From NCBI GenBank assembly GCA_964561005.1, contig CAZLNO010000001.1:61235-125234 (forward strand): DNA of 64,000 nucleotides, read 5' to 3'. Below, piece by piece: positions 1 through 9,266 of this stretch (positions are counted from its first letter, which is position 1; every line of letters starts with the position of its first letter). This DNA is from CAZLNO01 sp964561005. Its GTDB lineage: Bacteria; Pseudomonadota; Alphaproteobacteria; Kiloniellales; Rhodovibrionaceae. The notes beneath the pieces were generated by a model. That model ran no database searches. It saw only the letters and a program-made list of their open reading frames with translations, and had not been told where the DNA came from. The translations under genes were made by a program, and so were the position numbers.

Positions 1-638
1 TCCGGCGGCGTGCGCCGCGAGGTGGTGACCATCAGGCCCGCGCCGCTGCGCGCGCGCATGTCGGCAAGGTCCTGGCCCAGACGCCGGGCAATGCGCCCAT
101 CGAAGTCATGCACGCGGCTCCGGCCGCCGACCAGCACCGCCACACGCGGCGCCGGAAGCCTGTCCGCCAGGCCCGCGAACTGCTCGGCGGCGGCATTCAG
201 CCGGCGCTTGGTGACCCGCGTCAGCGCGCCGACGGTGGGGATCACGTTGTCGCCCTTGACGGCGTCGTGCTTCGGCGCGACGACCACGTGGAACTCGTCC
301 GGCGGGATATAGGGGTTCTGGATGTGGATGGTGAAGGTTCCGCCGCGGGTGATCTTGCGCACCGCCATGGCTGGCGCCGCCGCCTTGCGCCCGGCGGCGA
401 TCAGCACATCGGGCCAGGGCGGTCCCATCGTGTCCCCCTCGCCCGAGAGCGCGGCGATCGGGTTCATCCACAGATCGGGCGGCAGCCAGCGCCAGGGCGC
501 GCGGACGTCGATCCGCTTCACCACGGGATCGTACCCCAGTGCCTCGGCCAGGCCGAGGCACTGTGTTTCGGCGCCGGCGGCCCCATCGGTTACCACCCAG
601 CAGACCTTTTCCGGATTTCGGCGTACGGCAGTGGACAT
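1..638 (-). CDS. ELM1-like (DUF1022) protein, 3' end cut by window
   Basis: The frame reads on the minus strand from ATG at 638 (MSTAVRRNPEKVCWVVTDG) and is still open at base 1, so about 212 residues are visible. The segments VTDGAAGAETQCLGLAEALG, AAGRKAAAPA, TFTIHIQNPYIPPDEF and VLVGGRSRVHDF match the mitochondrial-fission ELM1/DUF1022 family, whose bacterial members are uncharacterised and usually about 300-340 residues long. The bacterial role is unknown; the fold resembles glycosyltransferase-B-like proteins, which is family knowledge and not seen here. It is divergent from the Lrp/AsnC gene across 128 bases. A longer alternative frame at 106-651 is a shadow. Confidence 0.72.
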   Translation of the reverse strand, partial: MSTAVRRNPEKVCWVVTDGAAGAETQCLGLAEALGYDPVVKRIDVRAPWRWLPPDLWMNPIAALSGEGDTMGPPWPDVLIAAGRKAAAPAMAVRKITRGGTFTIHIQNPYIPPDEFHVVVAPKHDAVKGDNVIPTVGALTRVTKRRLNAAAEQFAGLADRLPAPRVAVLVGGRSRVHDFDGRIARRLGQDLADMRARSGAGLMVTTSRRTPP

Positions 639-766
639 CGCCCGCGAACAATGCCCCGCCGGCGGTTGCTTGGCAAGCGACCCGACGGGCCGATCAATCC
701 TTGGCCCCGTCCCAGCAGGCGGGTAATATCGTTTCGCGGATTCAGCCCAGGCCAAAGGAATCGGTC

Positions 767-1261
767 ATGCGCCGCGTCAAACTGGACAGAATCGACCTCA
801 AGATCCTCCGGGACTTGCAGGACGACGGCCGGATCACCAACGTCGAGCTGGCCCGGCGGGCGGGCATCTCGGCGCCGCCGTGCCTGCGGCGCGTGCGCGC
901 GCTGGAGGAGTCCGGCTACATCCGCGGCTTCCACGCCGATGTCTCGCCCGAGGCGATGGGCTACGAGGTCATGTTCTTCGCCCTGGTTGGCCTCGACAGC
1001 CAGAGCGAATCAGTGCTGCGCGCCTTCGAGGCCGAGATGGCGCGGTGGCCCGAGGTGCGCGAGTGCCATATGTGCCGCGGGCCGCACGACTTCGTGCTGA
1101 AGATCGTGGCCCGGAACACCGCCCACGAGAACACGCTCACCACAGAACTCACGGCCGCGCCTCACGTGGCCACGGTGCAGACGATCCAGGTTATCCGCAC
1201 CAGCAAGAACCAGCCCGGCGTGCCCATCGAGGAGGCGACGGCGCTGGCCGAGGGCGAGTGA
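767..1261 (+). CDS. Lrp/AsnC family transcriptional regulator
   Basis: This 164-residue protein has the usual Lrp/AsnC length and order. An N-terminal winged helix-turn-helix (about residues 5-55) contains LDRIDLKILRDLQDDGRI and SAPPCLRRVRALEESG. A RAM-type ligand-binding alpha/beta domain follows (about 65-145), including CHMCRGPHDFVLKIVARN. ATG 767 is preferred over the longer upstream frame because it gives the canonical start immediately before LDRIDLKIL. Such proteins sense amino acids or related ligands and form octamers; the ligand here cannot be read from sequence. It faces the moaB terminator at its 3' end. Confidence 0.9.
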   Translation: MRRVKLDRIDLKILRDLQDDGRITNVELARRAGISAPPCLRRVRALEESGYIRGFHADVSPEAMGYEVMFFALVGLDSQSESVLRAFEAEMARWPEVRECHMCRGPHDFVLKIVARNTAHENTLTTELTAAPHVATVQTIQVIRTSKNQPGVPIEEATALAEGE

Positions 1262-1300
1262 CGCACCGCCCCCGCAACGCGATCAGCCTGCCCTGAATCC

Positions 1301-1349
1301 AAAAAATAGAGCGCCCTTCACCGGTTCTCTCGAACCGGATCGTGCTCTA
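1301..1349 (-). terminator. Rho-independent terminator overlapping the 3' end of moaB
   Basis: On the minus strand an outer stem TAGAGC/GCTCTA (1344-1349 with 1307-1312) encloses an inner stem CCGGTTC/GAACCGG with a four-base loop (1321-1338). The hairpin is followed directly by six T residues (1301-1306). Most of the stem lies inside the last moaB codons, so termination and the C-terminal coding sequence share the same bases. Confidence 0.75.
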
Positions 1350-1878
1350 GATGCTCCTGAAGCCGCGGCATCAACTCCACGAGGTTGCAGGGCCGATAGC
1401 GCGAGTCGAGCTGATAGCGCAGGATCTCCTGCCAGCCGTCCTTGCACGCCCCGGGCGAGCCGGGCAGCGCGAAGAGATAGGTGCCTTCGGCCACGCCGCC
1501 CACGGCGCGGGACTGGATGGTCGAGACACCGACCTTGTTGTACGATACCCAGCGGAACAGCTCCCCGAAGCCATCGATTTCCTTGTCGAAGACCTGCCGG
1601 AACGCCTCGGGCGTGACGTCGCGGCCCGTGAGGCCGGTGCCGCCCGTCGAGATCACGCAGTCGACCAGCGGATCGGCCACGAAACCGCGCAGCGCTGCCA
1701 CGATCGCGGCCGGCTCGTCGCGCACGATGCGCCGCTCGGCCACATGGTGACCGTCCTCGACGATCAGCCGCGCCAGGGTATCGCCGGAGCGGTCGTCGCC
1801 CGCCGTGCGTGTATCCGAGATCGTCAGGATAGCGATGTTGACGGGGAGAAAGGGCCTGGTCTCGTCGATCCCGCTCAT
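1318..1878 (-). CDS. moaB: Molybdenum cofactor biosynthesis protein B
   Basis: This 186-residue MoaB/MogA-fold protein carries ILTISDTRT (about 17-25), the molybdopterin-binding STGGTGLTGRD (77-87) and FALPGSPGACKD (136-147). The family adenylylates molybdopterin or binds its precursor during Moco synthesis in the cytoplasm. ATG 1878 overlaps the stop of the upstream transglycosylase gene by four bases (ATGA), indicating translational coupling. The reading frame extends upstream of 1878 only as a shadow. A terminator hairpin overlaps its 3' end. No molybdoenzyme gene is visible in this window. Confidence 0.93.
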   Translation of the reverse strand: MSGIDETRPFLPVNIAILTISDTRTAGDDRSGDTLARLIVEDGHHVAERRIVRDEPAAIVAALRGFVADPLVDCVISTGGTGLTGRDVTPEAFRQVFDKEIDGFGELFRWVSYNKVGVSTIQSRAVGGVAEGTYLFALPGSPGACKDGWQEILRYQLDSRYRPCNLVELMPRLQEHLEHDPVRENR

Positions 1879-3809
1879 TTGCGCGCAACCTTTTGTGGAT
1901 TCCGATCGAGCGGCACGTAGACCGGCCAGTCGCCGGCGGCGATCATCCGCCGCGAGGGCGCGGGCTGGCCCAGTCGTGCCCGGTAAATCCACAAATTGGT
2001 CAAGACGCGCTCGATGAACAAGCGTGTTTCGCGGGAGGGAATGCTCTCGACGAACAGCAGCGGATCGTCGTGGTGATCGGTCTCGCGCAGCCACTTGCGC
2101 AGGTTGCCGGGACCGCCGTTGTAGGCCGCCGCCAGATGGATCAGCTTGCCCCCCACCGCGCCATCGGCCAGCAGATGATCGACATAGCGCTGCGCCAGAT
2201 CGAGATTGAGGTCCGGCCGGTAGAGCGCGCGGCGGCTGTAGCGGAAGTTCTCGCGCCGGGCCATGAAGCTGGCGGTCGCCGGCATCAACTGCATCAGGCC
2301 GCGCGCCCCGGCGGGCGAGGTGGCGTCGGGGCGGAAGCCGGACTCCTGGCGCATCATCGCGAACAGCAGCGCCCGGTCGATGCGGAAGCCGGTCGCCGGG
2401 CGCCACGGCGGGATCGGATACAGCGCCGCGTTCACCGCGCCGCGCGACCATTCCGGCTCCGTGCTTTCGGCGAGCCGGCTGGCCAGGCGGAAGGCGAAGG
2501 CCGGCATGCCGCCGCGTTCCGCGATCAGCAGCAGGGCCCCGACCCGATCCGGATCGGACCAGCCCTCGACGCCCAGAAGCTCCCGCCGGGCGCGCGCCCG
2601 CTCGCCGACCTGCAGCAGCGCCAGCGCCCGTCGCACCGCGGGCACTTGCAAGAGATCGTCCAGACCGCGGGCGCGGACCCGACTTTCATCGAAGCCCAGC
2701 GGCGGCGCGATGCCCAGCGCCTCATGGGCCAGCAGGCCATAGAAGGTGCTGGGATGCGCGGCGGCCTTGCGCAGCCAGCGGCTCATCCGCGCCGGCCGGC
2801 GCAGCCGCAGGTGCGCCCGCGCCGCCCAGTAGGCGCCGGCGGCGACGGCGCCGCCGCTGATCCCGTCACTGCTCGCCAGCGCCTCGAAGCTGGCGGCAGC
2901 CGCCCCCATGTCGCCCAGCCGCCAGGCGGCCAGACCCGCGATCCAGTACGCGCCCGGCACCGCGTCGCCCGAGCGCCGCACCGCCCGGCGGGCCAGCTTC
3001 AGCGCCTTGCGATCGTTGCCGTAATAGTACCACCCCGCCGCGATCATGGCGTAGCCGCGGTCCTGCTCGACCAGGCGCAAGGCCGCCGCGACCTCGTCTT
3101 CCTGGAGATAGGCCTCGGTGATGGTCAGCCGCGTCTGCAGGACGTTCCAGCGCACCCGTCGCAGGATGCGCCGCGCGTCCGCGCTGGCCGCCCAGGTGCT
3201 GAGGGTCTCGATCGAACCGACCGCCTGCCGGCGCGCGCCGCCGCCAATTCCGTGGTCGGCGCGTCCGTAGCTGGGACGCCGCACCGGGCCGGCGTCGGCC
3301 GGCCTGCGCCGCAGGGCCAGCTTGTGGATGCGCCGGGCATAGGGCAGGTCGTGATACCGTGCCATCCAGTCGCGCAGCTCGTGGAACGGCGTGCGATAGC
3401 GGGTCGGGTGCAGGTAGCGCTGCGCCAGCACGTGGCCCAGCAACAGCCGGTCGTCGAGCCGCGCGACGAGGCGATCCACCTCCGCCCAGCGACCGGGTTC
3501 GCCGAGCGCGAAGATGCGTCGGTACAGCACGACGTCCTGGGCCGACAAAATCTTCGGCAGCGTCCGAAGAGGGCCGGGACCCGACGAAGCGACGCCAGGC
3601 ATCGCGGCCTCCGGCGAGAGGGCCGCGGCCGGCCGCGCCATCGCCACAATGCCCACGGCGACGACCAGAGCGAAACCGGCCAGCAAGCCGCCGGCGCGCC
3701 ACCCGAAGATGCTCTTCCCAGCCTGGACCGCAGCCCTCAAGAAATCCCCCGTCTCGTCGCGCGCGCCGACCGCCCGGGCGGTCCCTGGCAGCCGCGCGGA
3801 TCGGTACAA
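1875..3809 (-). CDS. Lytic transglycosylase, Slt70-like (SLT domain)
   Basis: This 644-residue protein has an N-terminal hydrophobic export segment (LLAGFALVVAVGIVAMARPA, about 42-61), a long alpha-helical superhelical region, and a C-terminal SLT catalytic domain. The catalytic glutamate is in MMRQESGF (Glu489). It is followed by GLMQLMPATA and AAAYNGGPGN (about 560-569), the classic goose-lysozyme-like motifs. It cleaves peptidoglycan between MurNAc and GlcNAc, forming 1,6-anhydroMurNAc, in the periplasm. Length and layout match soluble Slt70. The start could be somewhat downstream of 3809 because the first 40 residues are not hydrophobic. It lies in an operon with udg upstream (103-base gap) and moaB downstream (ATGA overlap). 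Confidence 0.9.
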   Translation of the reverse strand: MYRSARLPGTARAVGARDETGDFLRAAVQAGKSIFGWRAGGLLAGFALVVAVGIVAMARPAAALSPEAAMPGVASSGPGPLRTLPKILSAQDVVLYRRIFALGEPGRWAEVDRLVARLDDRLLLGHVLAQRYLHPTRYRTPFHELRDWMARYHDLPYARRIHKLALRRRPADAGPVRRPSYGRADHGIGGGARRQAVGSIETLSTWAASADARRILRRVRWNVLQTRLTITEAYLQEDEVAAALRLVEQDRGYAMIAAGWYYYGNDRKALKLARRAVRRSGDAVPGAYWIAGLAAWRLGDMGAAAASFEALASSDGISGGAVAAGAYWAARAHLRLRRPARMSRWLRKAAAHPSTFYGLLAHEALGIAPPLGFDESRVRARGLDDLLQVPAVRRALALLQVGERARARRELLGVEGWSDPDRVGALLLIAERGGMPAFAFRLASRLAESTEPEWSRGAVNAALYPIPPWRPATGFRIDRALLFAMMRQESGFRPDATSPAGARGLMQLMPATASFMARRENFRYSRRALYRPDLNLDLAQRYVDHLLADGAVGGKLIHLAAAYNGGPGNLRKWLRETDHHDDPLLFVESIPSRETRLFIERVLTNLWIYRARLGQPAPSRRMIAAGDWPVYVPLDRNPQKVARK

Positions 3810-3912
3810 GAAATCGAAACCTCATTACGAAGTCGTTAAGTCTTTTGACTGGATGACCGACATCCGGCGAGGACGCGATGACCCACCGCTCTCGCCAGAC
3901 GAGGCCGCCTGG

Positions 3913-4815
3913 TTATTCGGCCGTGGGATCGCGGCCGGCGTCCATCGCCGTCTTGAAGGCCAGAAGGTCGCGCCAGGCCAGTCGCTTCTGGGCCGGCTGG
4001 CGGAGCAGATAGGCGGGGTGAAGCGTCACCAGCGCCGGCACCGGGGTCGCCATCTCGGGGTTCTGATAGGCGAACCACCGCCCGCGCAGCTTCAGCACGC
4101 CCTCGCCGCGGCCCAGCAGCGTCTTGGCCGCGCTGCCGCCGCAGAAGATCAGGTAGTCGGGCCGCTTCAGGGCGATGTGCCGCTCCACGAACGGCAGGCA
4201 GGCCGCCCGCTCGGCCGCCGTCGGCGTGCGGTTGCCCGGCGGGCGCCAGAACAGCACGTTGGTGATGTAGACGGCGGTCTCGCGGCTCAGCCCGATCCAG
4301 CCCAGCATGCGGTCGAGGAGGCGCCCCGACGTCCCCACGAACGGCAGCCCTTCCCGGTCCTCGTCCGCGCCCGGAGCCTCCCCGACGATCATCACGCGGG
4401 CCTCGGGGTTGCCGTCGGCGAAGACGAGGTTGGTGGCGGTCGCCTTGAGCGGGCAGCCGTCGAAACGCTCCAGAGCTTCCCGGAGCGCGGCAAGCGTGTC
4501 GGCCTGCGAGGCGAGCGTGCGGGCATGATGCAGCGCCGCTTCGGGCGACTTCAACGCGCCGCCGGCCGGCTCCCACACCGGCGGCGCCGCGCTGCTGGCA
4601 GCGCGGCTTGCCGGGCGATCCGCGTCTCCGTCCCGCCGGCCGGCAGGCACGCCCGCGCCAGGCCGCGCTTCGCCGGACGAAGCCGGGGACGATGCCGCCG
4701 CGCGACGCTGACGGGCAAGCGCGTAGCGGTCGACGGGCGCGTCGTCGATCGACTCGTCGGCGCCCGCCTCGGCCAGCCACTGCAAAGCGGCGCGGATTGC
4801 CTCTGCCGTGTCCAT
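3913..4815 (-). CDS. Uracil-DNA glycosylase, family 4-type
   Basis: The 300-residue protein has a variable linker (about 30-90) followed by the UDG fold. GEAPGADE (145-152) and the following REGLPFVG form motif 1, TNVLFWRPPGNRTP lies at about 185-198, and the motif 2 LHPAYLLRQP at 265-274. Cys121, Cys206 and Cys225 are candidate Fe-S ligands as in family 4 enzymes. It excises uracil from DNA in base-excision repair. The frame is open to 5151, but ATG 4815 (MDTAEAIRAALQWL) is the natural start: upstream codons are low-complexity and run into the divergent promoter region shared with the TPR lipoprotein gene. No UdgX-type KRRIH insert is seen. Confidence 0.9.
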   Translation of the reverse strand: MDTAEAIRAALQWLAEAGADESIDDAPVDRYALARQRRAAASSPASSGEARPGAGVPAGRRDGDADRPASRAASSAAPPVWEPAGGALKSPEAALHHARTLASQADTLAALREALERFDGCPLKATATNLVFADGNPEARVMIVGEAPGADEDREGLPFVGTSGRLLDRMLGWIGLSRETAVYITNVLFWRPPGNRTPTAAERAACLPFVERHIALKRPDYLIFCGGSAAKTLLGRGEGVLKLRGRWFAYQNPEMATPVPALVTLHPAYLLRQPAQKRLAWRDLLAFKTAMDAGRDPTAE

Positions 4816-5017
4816 CACGCTCACCGCACGTTCGGGCCCCGTTTCCCCCGGGCGCGCGCCGCCGCGCGCCGGCGTTGTGGGAAACCGCCGAAGCCCGATA
4901 GAATTCCCTTGTCGACAGACCATATAGATGGTGCCTTCCGAGGCCAACGCGAAGACACGGCCCTCGGCCCCGCGGCGATCGGCCGATGCCTGCCCGACGG
5001 TAAGGAGCCAGCAGTTC

Positions 5018-6808
5018 GTGAGACCAAGCAGCCTCCATCCTTTCCCGCGCCACCTCGCCGCGCGCGCGGCCCTCGTCGGGTCCGCGCTCCTGCTGGGCGC
5101 CTGTGCGGCAGAGGTTGAGGACACGCGGTCGTCCACCACGACCGCCGACAATCGGCCGGCGGTCGTGCGTCAGGACGCCGCCGACCTGACGACGTCTCCC
5201 CGCGCCTCGGCCTACGGCGACTTCCTGGCCGGGGTGTTCGCAAGCCAGCAGCATGACGTTTCCGCGGCGGCCGACTTCATGGCGCGCGCCCTGGCCAGCG
5301 ATCCCGACAATCCGGACCTGCTGCGACAGACCTTTCTCCTGATGGCCTCCGAAGGACGCATGCAGGAAGCGACGGCGCTGGCGGAACGACTGGCGCGGGC
5401 CGAGGAGGACGACGCCTCGGCGATCCTGCTTTTGAGCTTGAACGCGCTGCGCGACGGCGATCTCGACGCGGCCCGGTCGCGGCTGGCCGCCCTGCCCGAC
5501 CGCGGCCTCTCGTCCATCACCAAGCCCTTGGTCGGCGCCTGGCTGAACGTGGCGCAAGGAAAGCCCGAGCCGGCACTGAGCGCGCTCGCCGAACTGGACT
5601 CGGTCAACGGCGTCGAGGTGCTTCGGCAGGTGCACGGCGCCCTGATCCACGACCTGAGCGGCGACGTTCCGGCGGCGCGAGAGGCCTTCAAGGCGGCGAT
5701 CGAGAGCGCTGGCCAGGTGTCCCTGCGCATGGCGTGGCTGGCCGGGAACTTCCATGCCCGGCGCGATGGCCGGGACGCGGCCCTCGCGTTCTATGAACGC
5801 TATCTGGCGGACAACCCGGAAAGCGTGCCGATCCGCGAGATCCTGAAGCGGACGCGCGCCACGACGAATCCCCCGGAGCCGGTGGTCGCGACTCCGATCC
5901 AGGGCATCGCGGAGGGCCTGTTCAATCTGGCCGGACTGCTGAACCAGCAGGGCGCGGGCGAGCTTGCCCTGGTGTACACGCGGCTGGCGCTGCACCTGCG
6001 CCCGGACTTCGACGCCGCGCGGGTCCTGCTGGGCGAAATCATGCAGGGGCAGTCACGCGGCGCCGATGCCGTCGCGGTGTATCGCAAGGTGCCGGCGGCC
6101 TCGCCCTTCCATTATCTGGCGCACCTCCGCCTGGCGGAGGAGCTGGACAACCTGGGGCGCTCGCAGGAAGCGATCGACCTGCTGGAGGCAGTTGCCGCGA
6201 ACTATTCCGAGCGCTACGAGCCGCTCTATCGCATCGGCAACATCCACCGCGCCGACGAGTCCTTCGAAAAGGCCGCGGAGGCCTATGGCCGCGCCCTGCG
6301 GCGCGTCGACGCGCCCGAGCAGCACCACTGGTCACTGTACTATTTCCGGGGCATCGCCCTGGAACGCGTCAAGCGCTGGCAGGAGGCCGAAGTCCACTTC
6401 AAGAAGGCGCTCGAACTGCAGCCCGAGCAGCCCTACGTCATGAACTATCTCGCCTATTCCTGGATCGAGCAGGAAACCAACCTGGAAAAGGCGCAGACGA
6501 TGCTGAGGCGGGCGGTCGAGCAGCGGCCCGAGGACGGCTACATCGTCGACAGCCTCGGCTGGGTGCACTATCGGCTCGGCCATTACGACAAGGCGGTGAA
6601 GCACCTGGAGCGCGCGGTGGAGCTTCGCCCGCACGACCCCGTCATCAACGACCACCTCGGCGACGCCTACTGGCAGGTGGGCCGCCGCCAGGAGGCCCGC
6701 TTCCAGTGGCGGCGCGCGCTGAGCCTCGACCCCGATCCGGAGATCGTCGCCAGCATCGAGGCCAAGCTGGCCGGCGGGCTGGAAGCGGCCCCGCGGCCCA
6801 ACGGCTGA
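5018..6808 (+). CDS. Tetratricopeptide-repeat lipoprotein
   Basis: I start it at GTG 5018 because AAGGAG sits at 5002-5007 and the product then begins with a lipoprotein signal: a basic n-region, then LVGSALLLGAC with the acylated cysteine at residue 29. The remaining roughly 565 residues are TPR-like helical pairs, clearest in the C-terminal half (for example ALELQPEQPYVMNYLAYSW and AVELRPHDPVINDHLGDAYW). Such proteins are scaffolds in the envelope; no enzyme motif is seen. It is divergent from udg across about 200 bases, where the promoters must lie, and is followed by ispE 19 bases downstream, probably co-transcribed. Confidence 0.85.
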   Translation: MRPSSLHPFPRHLAARAALVGSALLLGACAAEVEDTRSSTTTADNRPAVVRQDAADLTTSPRASAYGDFLAGVFASQQHDVSAAADFMARALASDPDNPDLLRQTFLLMASEGRMQEATALAERLARAEEDDASAILLLSLNALRDGDLDAARSRLAALPDRGLSSITKPLVGAWLNVAQGKPEPALSALAELDSVNGVEVLRQVHGALIHDLSGDVPAAREAFKAAIESAGQVSLRMAWLAGNFHARRDGRDAALAFYERYLADNPESVPIREILKRTRATTNPPEPVVATPIQGIAEGLFNLAGLLNQQGAGELALVYTRLALHLRPDFDAARVLLGEIMQGQSRGADAVAVYRKVPAASPFHYLAHLRLAEELDNLGRSQEAIDLLEAVAANYSERYEPLYRIGNIHRADESFEKAAEAYGRALRRVDAPEQHHWSLYYFRGIALERVKRWQEAEVHFKKALELQPEQPYVMNYLAYSWIEQETNLEKAQTMLRRAVEQRPEDGYIVDSLGWVHYRLGHYDKAVKHLERAVELRPHDPVINDHLGDAYWQVGRRQEARFQWRRALSLDPDPEIVASIEAKLAGGLEAAPRPNG

Positions 6809-6827
6809 CCGCGCGACGCGTTCGGGG

Positions 6828-7706
6828 ATGACACAAGCCGCCAAGCGGGAAGTCGCGCGTGCCGCGCCGGCCAAGCTGAACCTCAGCCTGCGGGTGACCG
6901 GGCGCCGCGCCGACGGCTATCACGAGCTCGACAGCCTGATCGCCTTCGCGGACTTCGGCGACCGGATCACCGTCGCCGCGGCGCCCGAATTGTCGCTGGC
7001 CATCGAGGGACCGTTCGCGGGCCCGCTGCGGGACGAGCCCGACAATCTGGTCCTGCGCGCCGCCCGCCGCCTCGCCCGCCACGCGGGAGTCCCGCCACAG
7101 GCGCGGATCGTGCTGGACAAGCGGCTGCCGGTGGCGGCCGGGCTCGGCGGCGGCTCGGCGGACGCGGCGGCGACTCTGGCTGCCCTGGTCGAGCTGTGGG
7201 GTCTGGACCTCGATGCCGCCGCGGTGCGGGAGCTGGCCCTGGAGTTGGGCGCCGACGTGCCGATATGCCTGCATGGCTGCGCGGCCTTCGTGGGCGGAAT
7301 CGGCGAGACCATCGTGCCGGCCCCATCCCTGCCGCCGGCCTGGCTGGTCCTGGTCAACCCCGGCACGCCACTGTCCACCGCCGCGGTGTTCAAGGCGGGT
7401 CCCGCGATCGCTGGCGAGGCGCCGCCGCGTTGGACGGACGCGCCGGTCGACGCCGCCGCGCTGGCCCGGCGTCTGGCGGCCTCGGCCAACGACTTGGAGG
7501 CGCCCGCCCGGCGGATCTGCCCGGAGATCAACGAGGTGCTGGCGCGGCTCGGGGCGACGCCCGGGGCGCTCCTGGCGCGGATGTCGGGCAGCGGCGCCAC
7601 CTGCTTCGGCCTTTTCGCGGCGCGCGAGACGGCCGAACGAGCCGCTGCCGCCCTGGCCGCGGCCAGGGCGGACTGGTGGGTCCGCGTCGCAAAGCTTTGC
7701 GGCTGA
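6828..7706 (+). CDS. ispE: 4-diphosphocytidyl-2-C-methyl-D-erythritol kinase
   Basis: This 292-residue GHMP kinase has the N-terminal PAKLNLSLRVTGRRADGYHE (14-33), the ATP-binding PVAAGLGGGSADAA (101-114), the catalytic aspartate in LGADVPICL (Asp143) and the C-terminal MSGSGATCFGLF motif. It phosphorylates CDP-ME at the 2-hydroxyl in the non-mevalonate isoprenoid pathway. Length is typical of IspE. It follows the TPR gene by 19 bases and is convergent with ppx. Confidence 0.96.
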   Translation: MTQAAKREVARAAPAKLNLSLRVTGRRADGYHELDSLIAFADFGDRITVAAAPELSLAIEGPFAGPLRDEPDNLVLRAARRLARHAGVPPQARIVLDKRLPVAAGLGGGSADAAATLAALVELWGLDLDAAAVRELALELGADVPICLHGCAAFVGGIGETIVPAPSLPPAWLVLVNPGTPLSTAAVFKAGPAIAGEAPPRWTDAPVDAAALARRLAASANDLEAPARRICPEINEVLARLGATPGALLARMSGSGATCFGLFAARETAERAAAALAAARADWWVRVAKLCG

Positions 7707-7733
7707 CACCGAGTTGTCTCGGCGAACCCTGCC

Positions 7734-9257
7734 CTAGAGTATTTCTCCGCGCTTCGCGCCCATGGCCTTCACGACGGCCTTGAGGCGGCGCTGCATCACG
7801 TCGCCAGGCGCCGCCGAGCCGTCGTCGGGGAGGCGCACGTGCAGCCGCTCGCCGTCGAACTGCAGGACGGCGCGGCGCAGGATGTCGCGCGTGCCGCCGC
7901 ACACCGTGACGGCCAGCCGCAGGGCCAGGCCCAGCACCTCGGCGCGCTGGCGCTGGCGGGCGGTCATGAGCTGCCGCGGCGTCGCGGCGTCCGGCGAGTC
8001 CGGCTTGCCGCCATAGCGCATGAAGGCGGTATAGGCCAGGAAGGCCCGCTCGCCGTGGTCGATGGCCAGGAGCGGCAGGCGCAGGATGCGGAACAGCGCC
8101 TGCACCGCGCGGTAGTCCGGGTGCTCGCGCCAGGCGATGTCGGCCAGGTGCGCCGCCGCCTGGCGCAGGCGCCGCTCCTGGGCCGACTCGTCGGAGAACA
8201 GCGGCGCGGTGAAGGCGAACAGCTCCGGGCCCAGGTCGCCGAAGCGGCCTTCGTTGGCGGCCAGGTCCGAGGCGGCGACCAGCAGCGGATCCTGGGCCTG
8301 CGCCTCCGGGTCCAGCAGGTTGAAGACATGGCCCTCGCGCAGGCCGAAGGCGGAAAAGGTGACCGAGCCCGGCTGCAGCCGCCGCAGCACGCGCGACAAC
8401 AGCAGCGCCGCGTAGGGCAGCGTCTCCAGGCGTCGCTTCGACACCCCGCCGATGCGGGAAAGCGAGCGCGGCCCCAGGTGCGAGACGACATTGGCCATCT
8501 CCCGCGCGTCCCGCCGGCCCAGGCGGTAGCCGTGGATGATGTGCAGGGGATAGCGCGTCTGCTCCATGTGCAGGCGGGCCAGCGCGCGCCAGGCGCCGCC
8601 CACCGGATAGAACGCCGGACAGGCCGCATCGGTCAGCCAGGGCACCCCGGCCAGCGCCTGGTCGATCAGGTCCACCACCCGCTCGCGGTCGTCGGCCGCG
8701 GTACTGGCCAGCCGCAGCGGTCCCAGCGGCAGGGTCACGGACTCGCCCGCCGCGCCGCCGCGAATGCGGACCAGCTCCAGACTCCCGCCGCCCAGATCGC
8801 CCATCACGCCGTCGGCGCCCGGCAGCCCCGCCACGACCCCCAGGGCAGCCAGCCGCGCCTCCTCCGATCCCGACAGCACGGCGACCTCGGCTCCGCAGAC
8901 GCGTTCGACCTCGGCGACGAAGGCGGGACCGTTCTCCGCGTCGCGCACGGCCGCCGTGGCCAGCAGGTCGAGGCGCGCCACCGCCATCGCGCTGGCCAGG
9001 CGGGCGAAGCGCACCAGGTTGGTCCGCGCCAGGGCCACCCCATCCTCGCTCAGCCGGCCGGTATCGTGCAGATCCCGGCCCAGACCGCAGAAGACGCGCT
9101 CGTTGAACAACGGCACCGGCGCGCGCGACAGCCGATCGAACACCACGAGCCGGATGGAGTTGGAGCCGATGTCGACCACGGCCACGCGACCACCCCGCGC
9201 CCGCGCCGTCCCGGCGTGGCCGGCGGCGTCCGTGATGCGTTCCTCGCCCGGCGCCAT
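7734..9257 (-). CDS. ppx: Exopolyphosphatase / Ppx-GppA family phosphatase
   Basis: The 507-residue protein contains the ASKHA phosphate-1 motif VDIGSNSIRLVVFD (28-41), ATAAVRDAENG (100-110) and the phosphate-2 motif GDLGGGSLEL (153-162), followed by a C-terminal HD-like helical region. It releases orthophosphate from polyphosphate chains, and some family members hydrolyse pppGpp. ATG 9257 is preceded by AGGAG. The stop of ppk lies 9 bases upstream, so ppk-ppx is a synthesis/degradation operon. Confidence 0.92.
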   Translation of the reverse strand: MAPGEERITDAAGHAGTARARGGRVAVVDIGSNSIRLVVFDRLSRAPVPLFNERVFCGLGRDLHDTGRLSEDGVALARTNLVRFARLASAMAVARLDLLATAAVRDAENGPAFVAEVERVCGAEVAVLSGSEEARLAALGVVAGLPGADGVMGDLGGGSLELVRIRGGAAGESVTLPLGPLRLASTAADDRERVVDLIDQALAGVPWLTDAACPAFYPVGGAWRALARLHMEQTRYPLHIIHGYRLGRRDAREMANVVSHLGPRSLSRIGGVSKRRLETLPYAALLLSRVLRRLQPGSVTFSAFGLREGHVFNLLDPEAQAQDPLLVAASDLAANEGRFGDLGPELFAFTAPLFSDESAQERRLRQAAAHLADIAWREHPDYRAVQALFRILRLPLLAIDHGERAFLAYTAFMRYGGKPDSPDAATPRQLMTARQRQRAEVLGLALRLAVTVCGGTRDILRRAVLQFDGERLHVRLPDDGSAAPGDVMQRRLKAVVKAMGAKRGEIL

Positions 9258-9266
9258 GCGGCGCTC

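Noticed and set aside
3913..4815. UdgX rather than family 4 uracil-DNA glycosylase
   Set aside because: The KRRIH-type insertion that defines UdgX is not present after motif 1.
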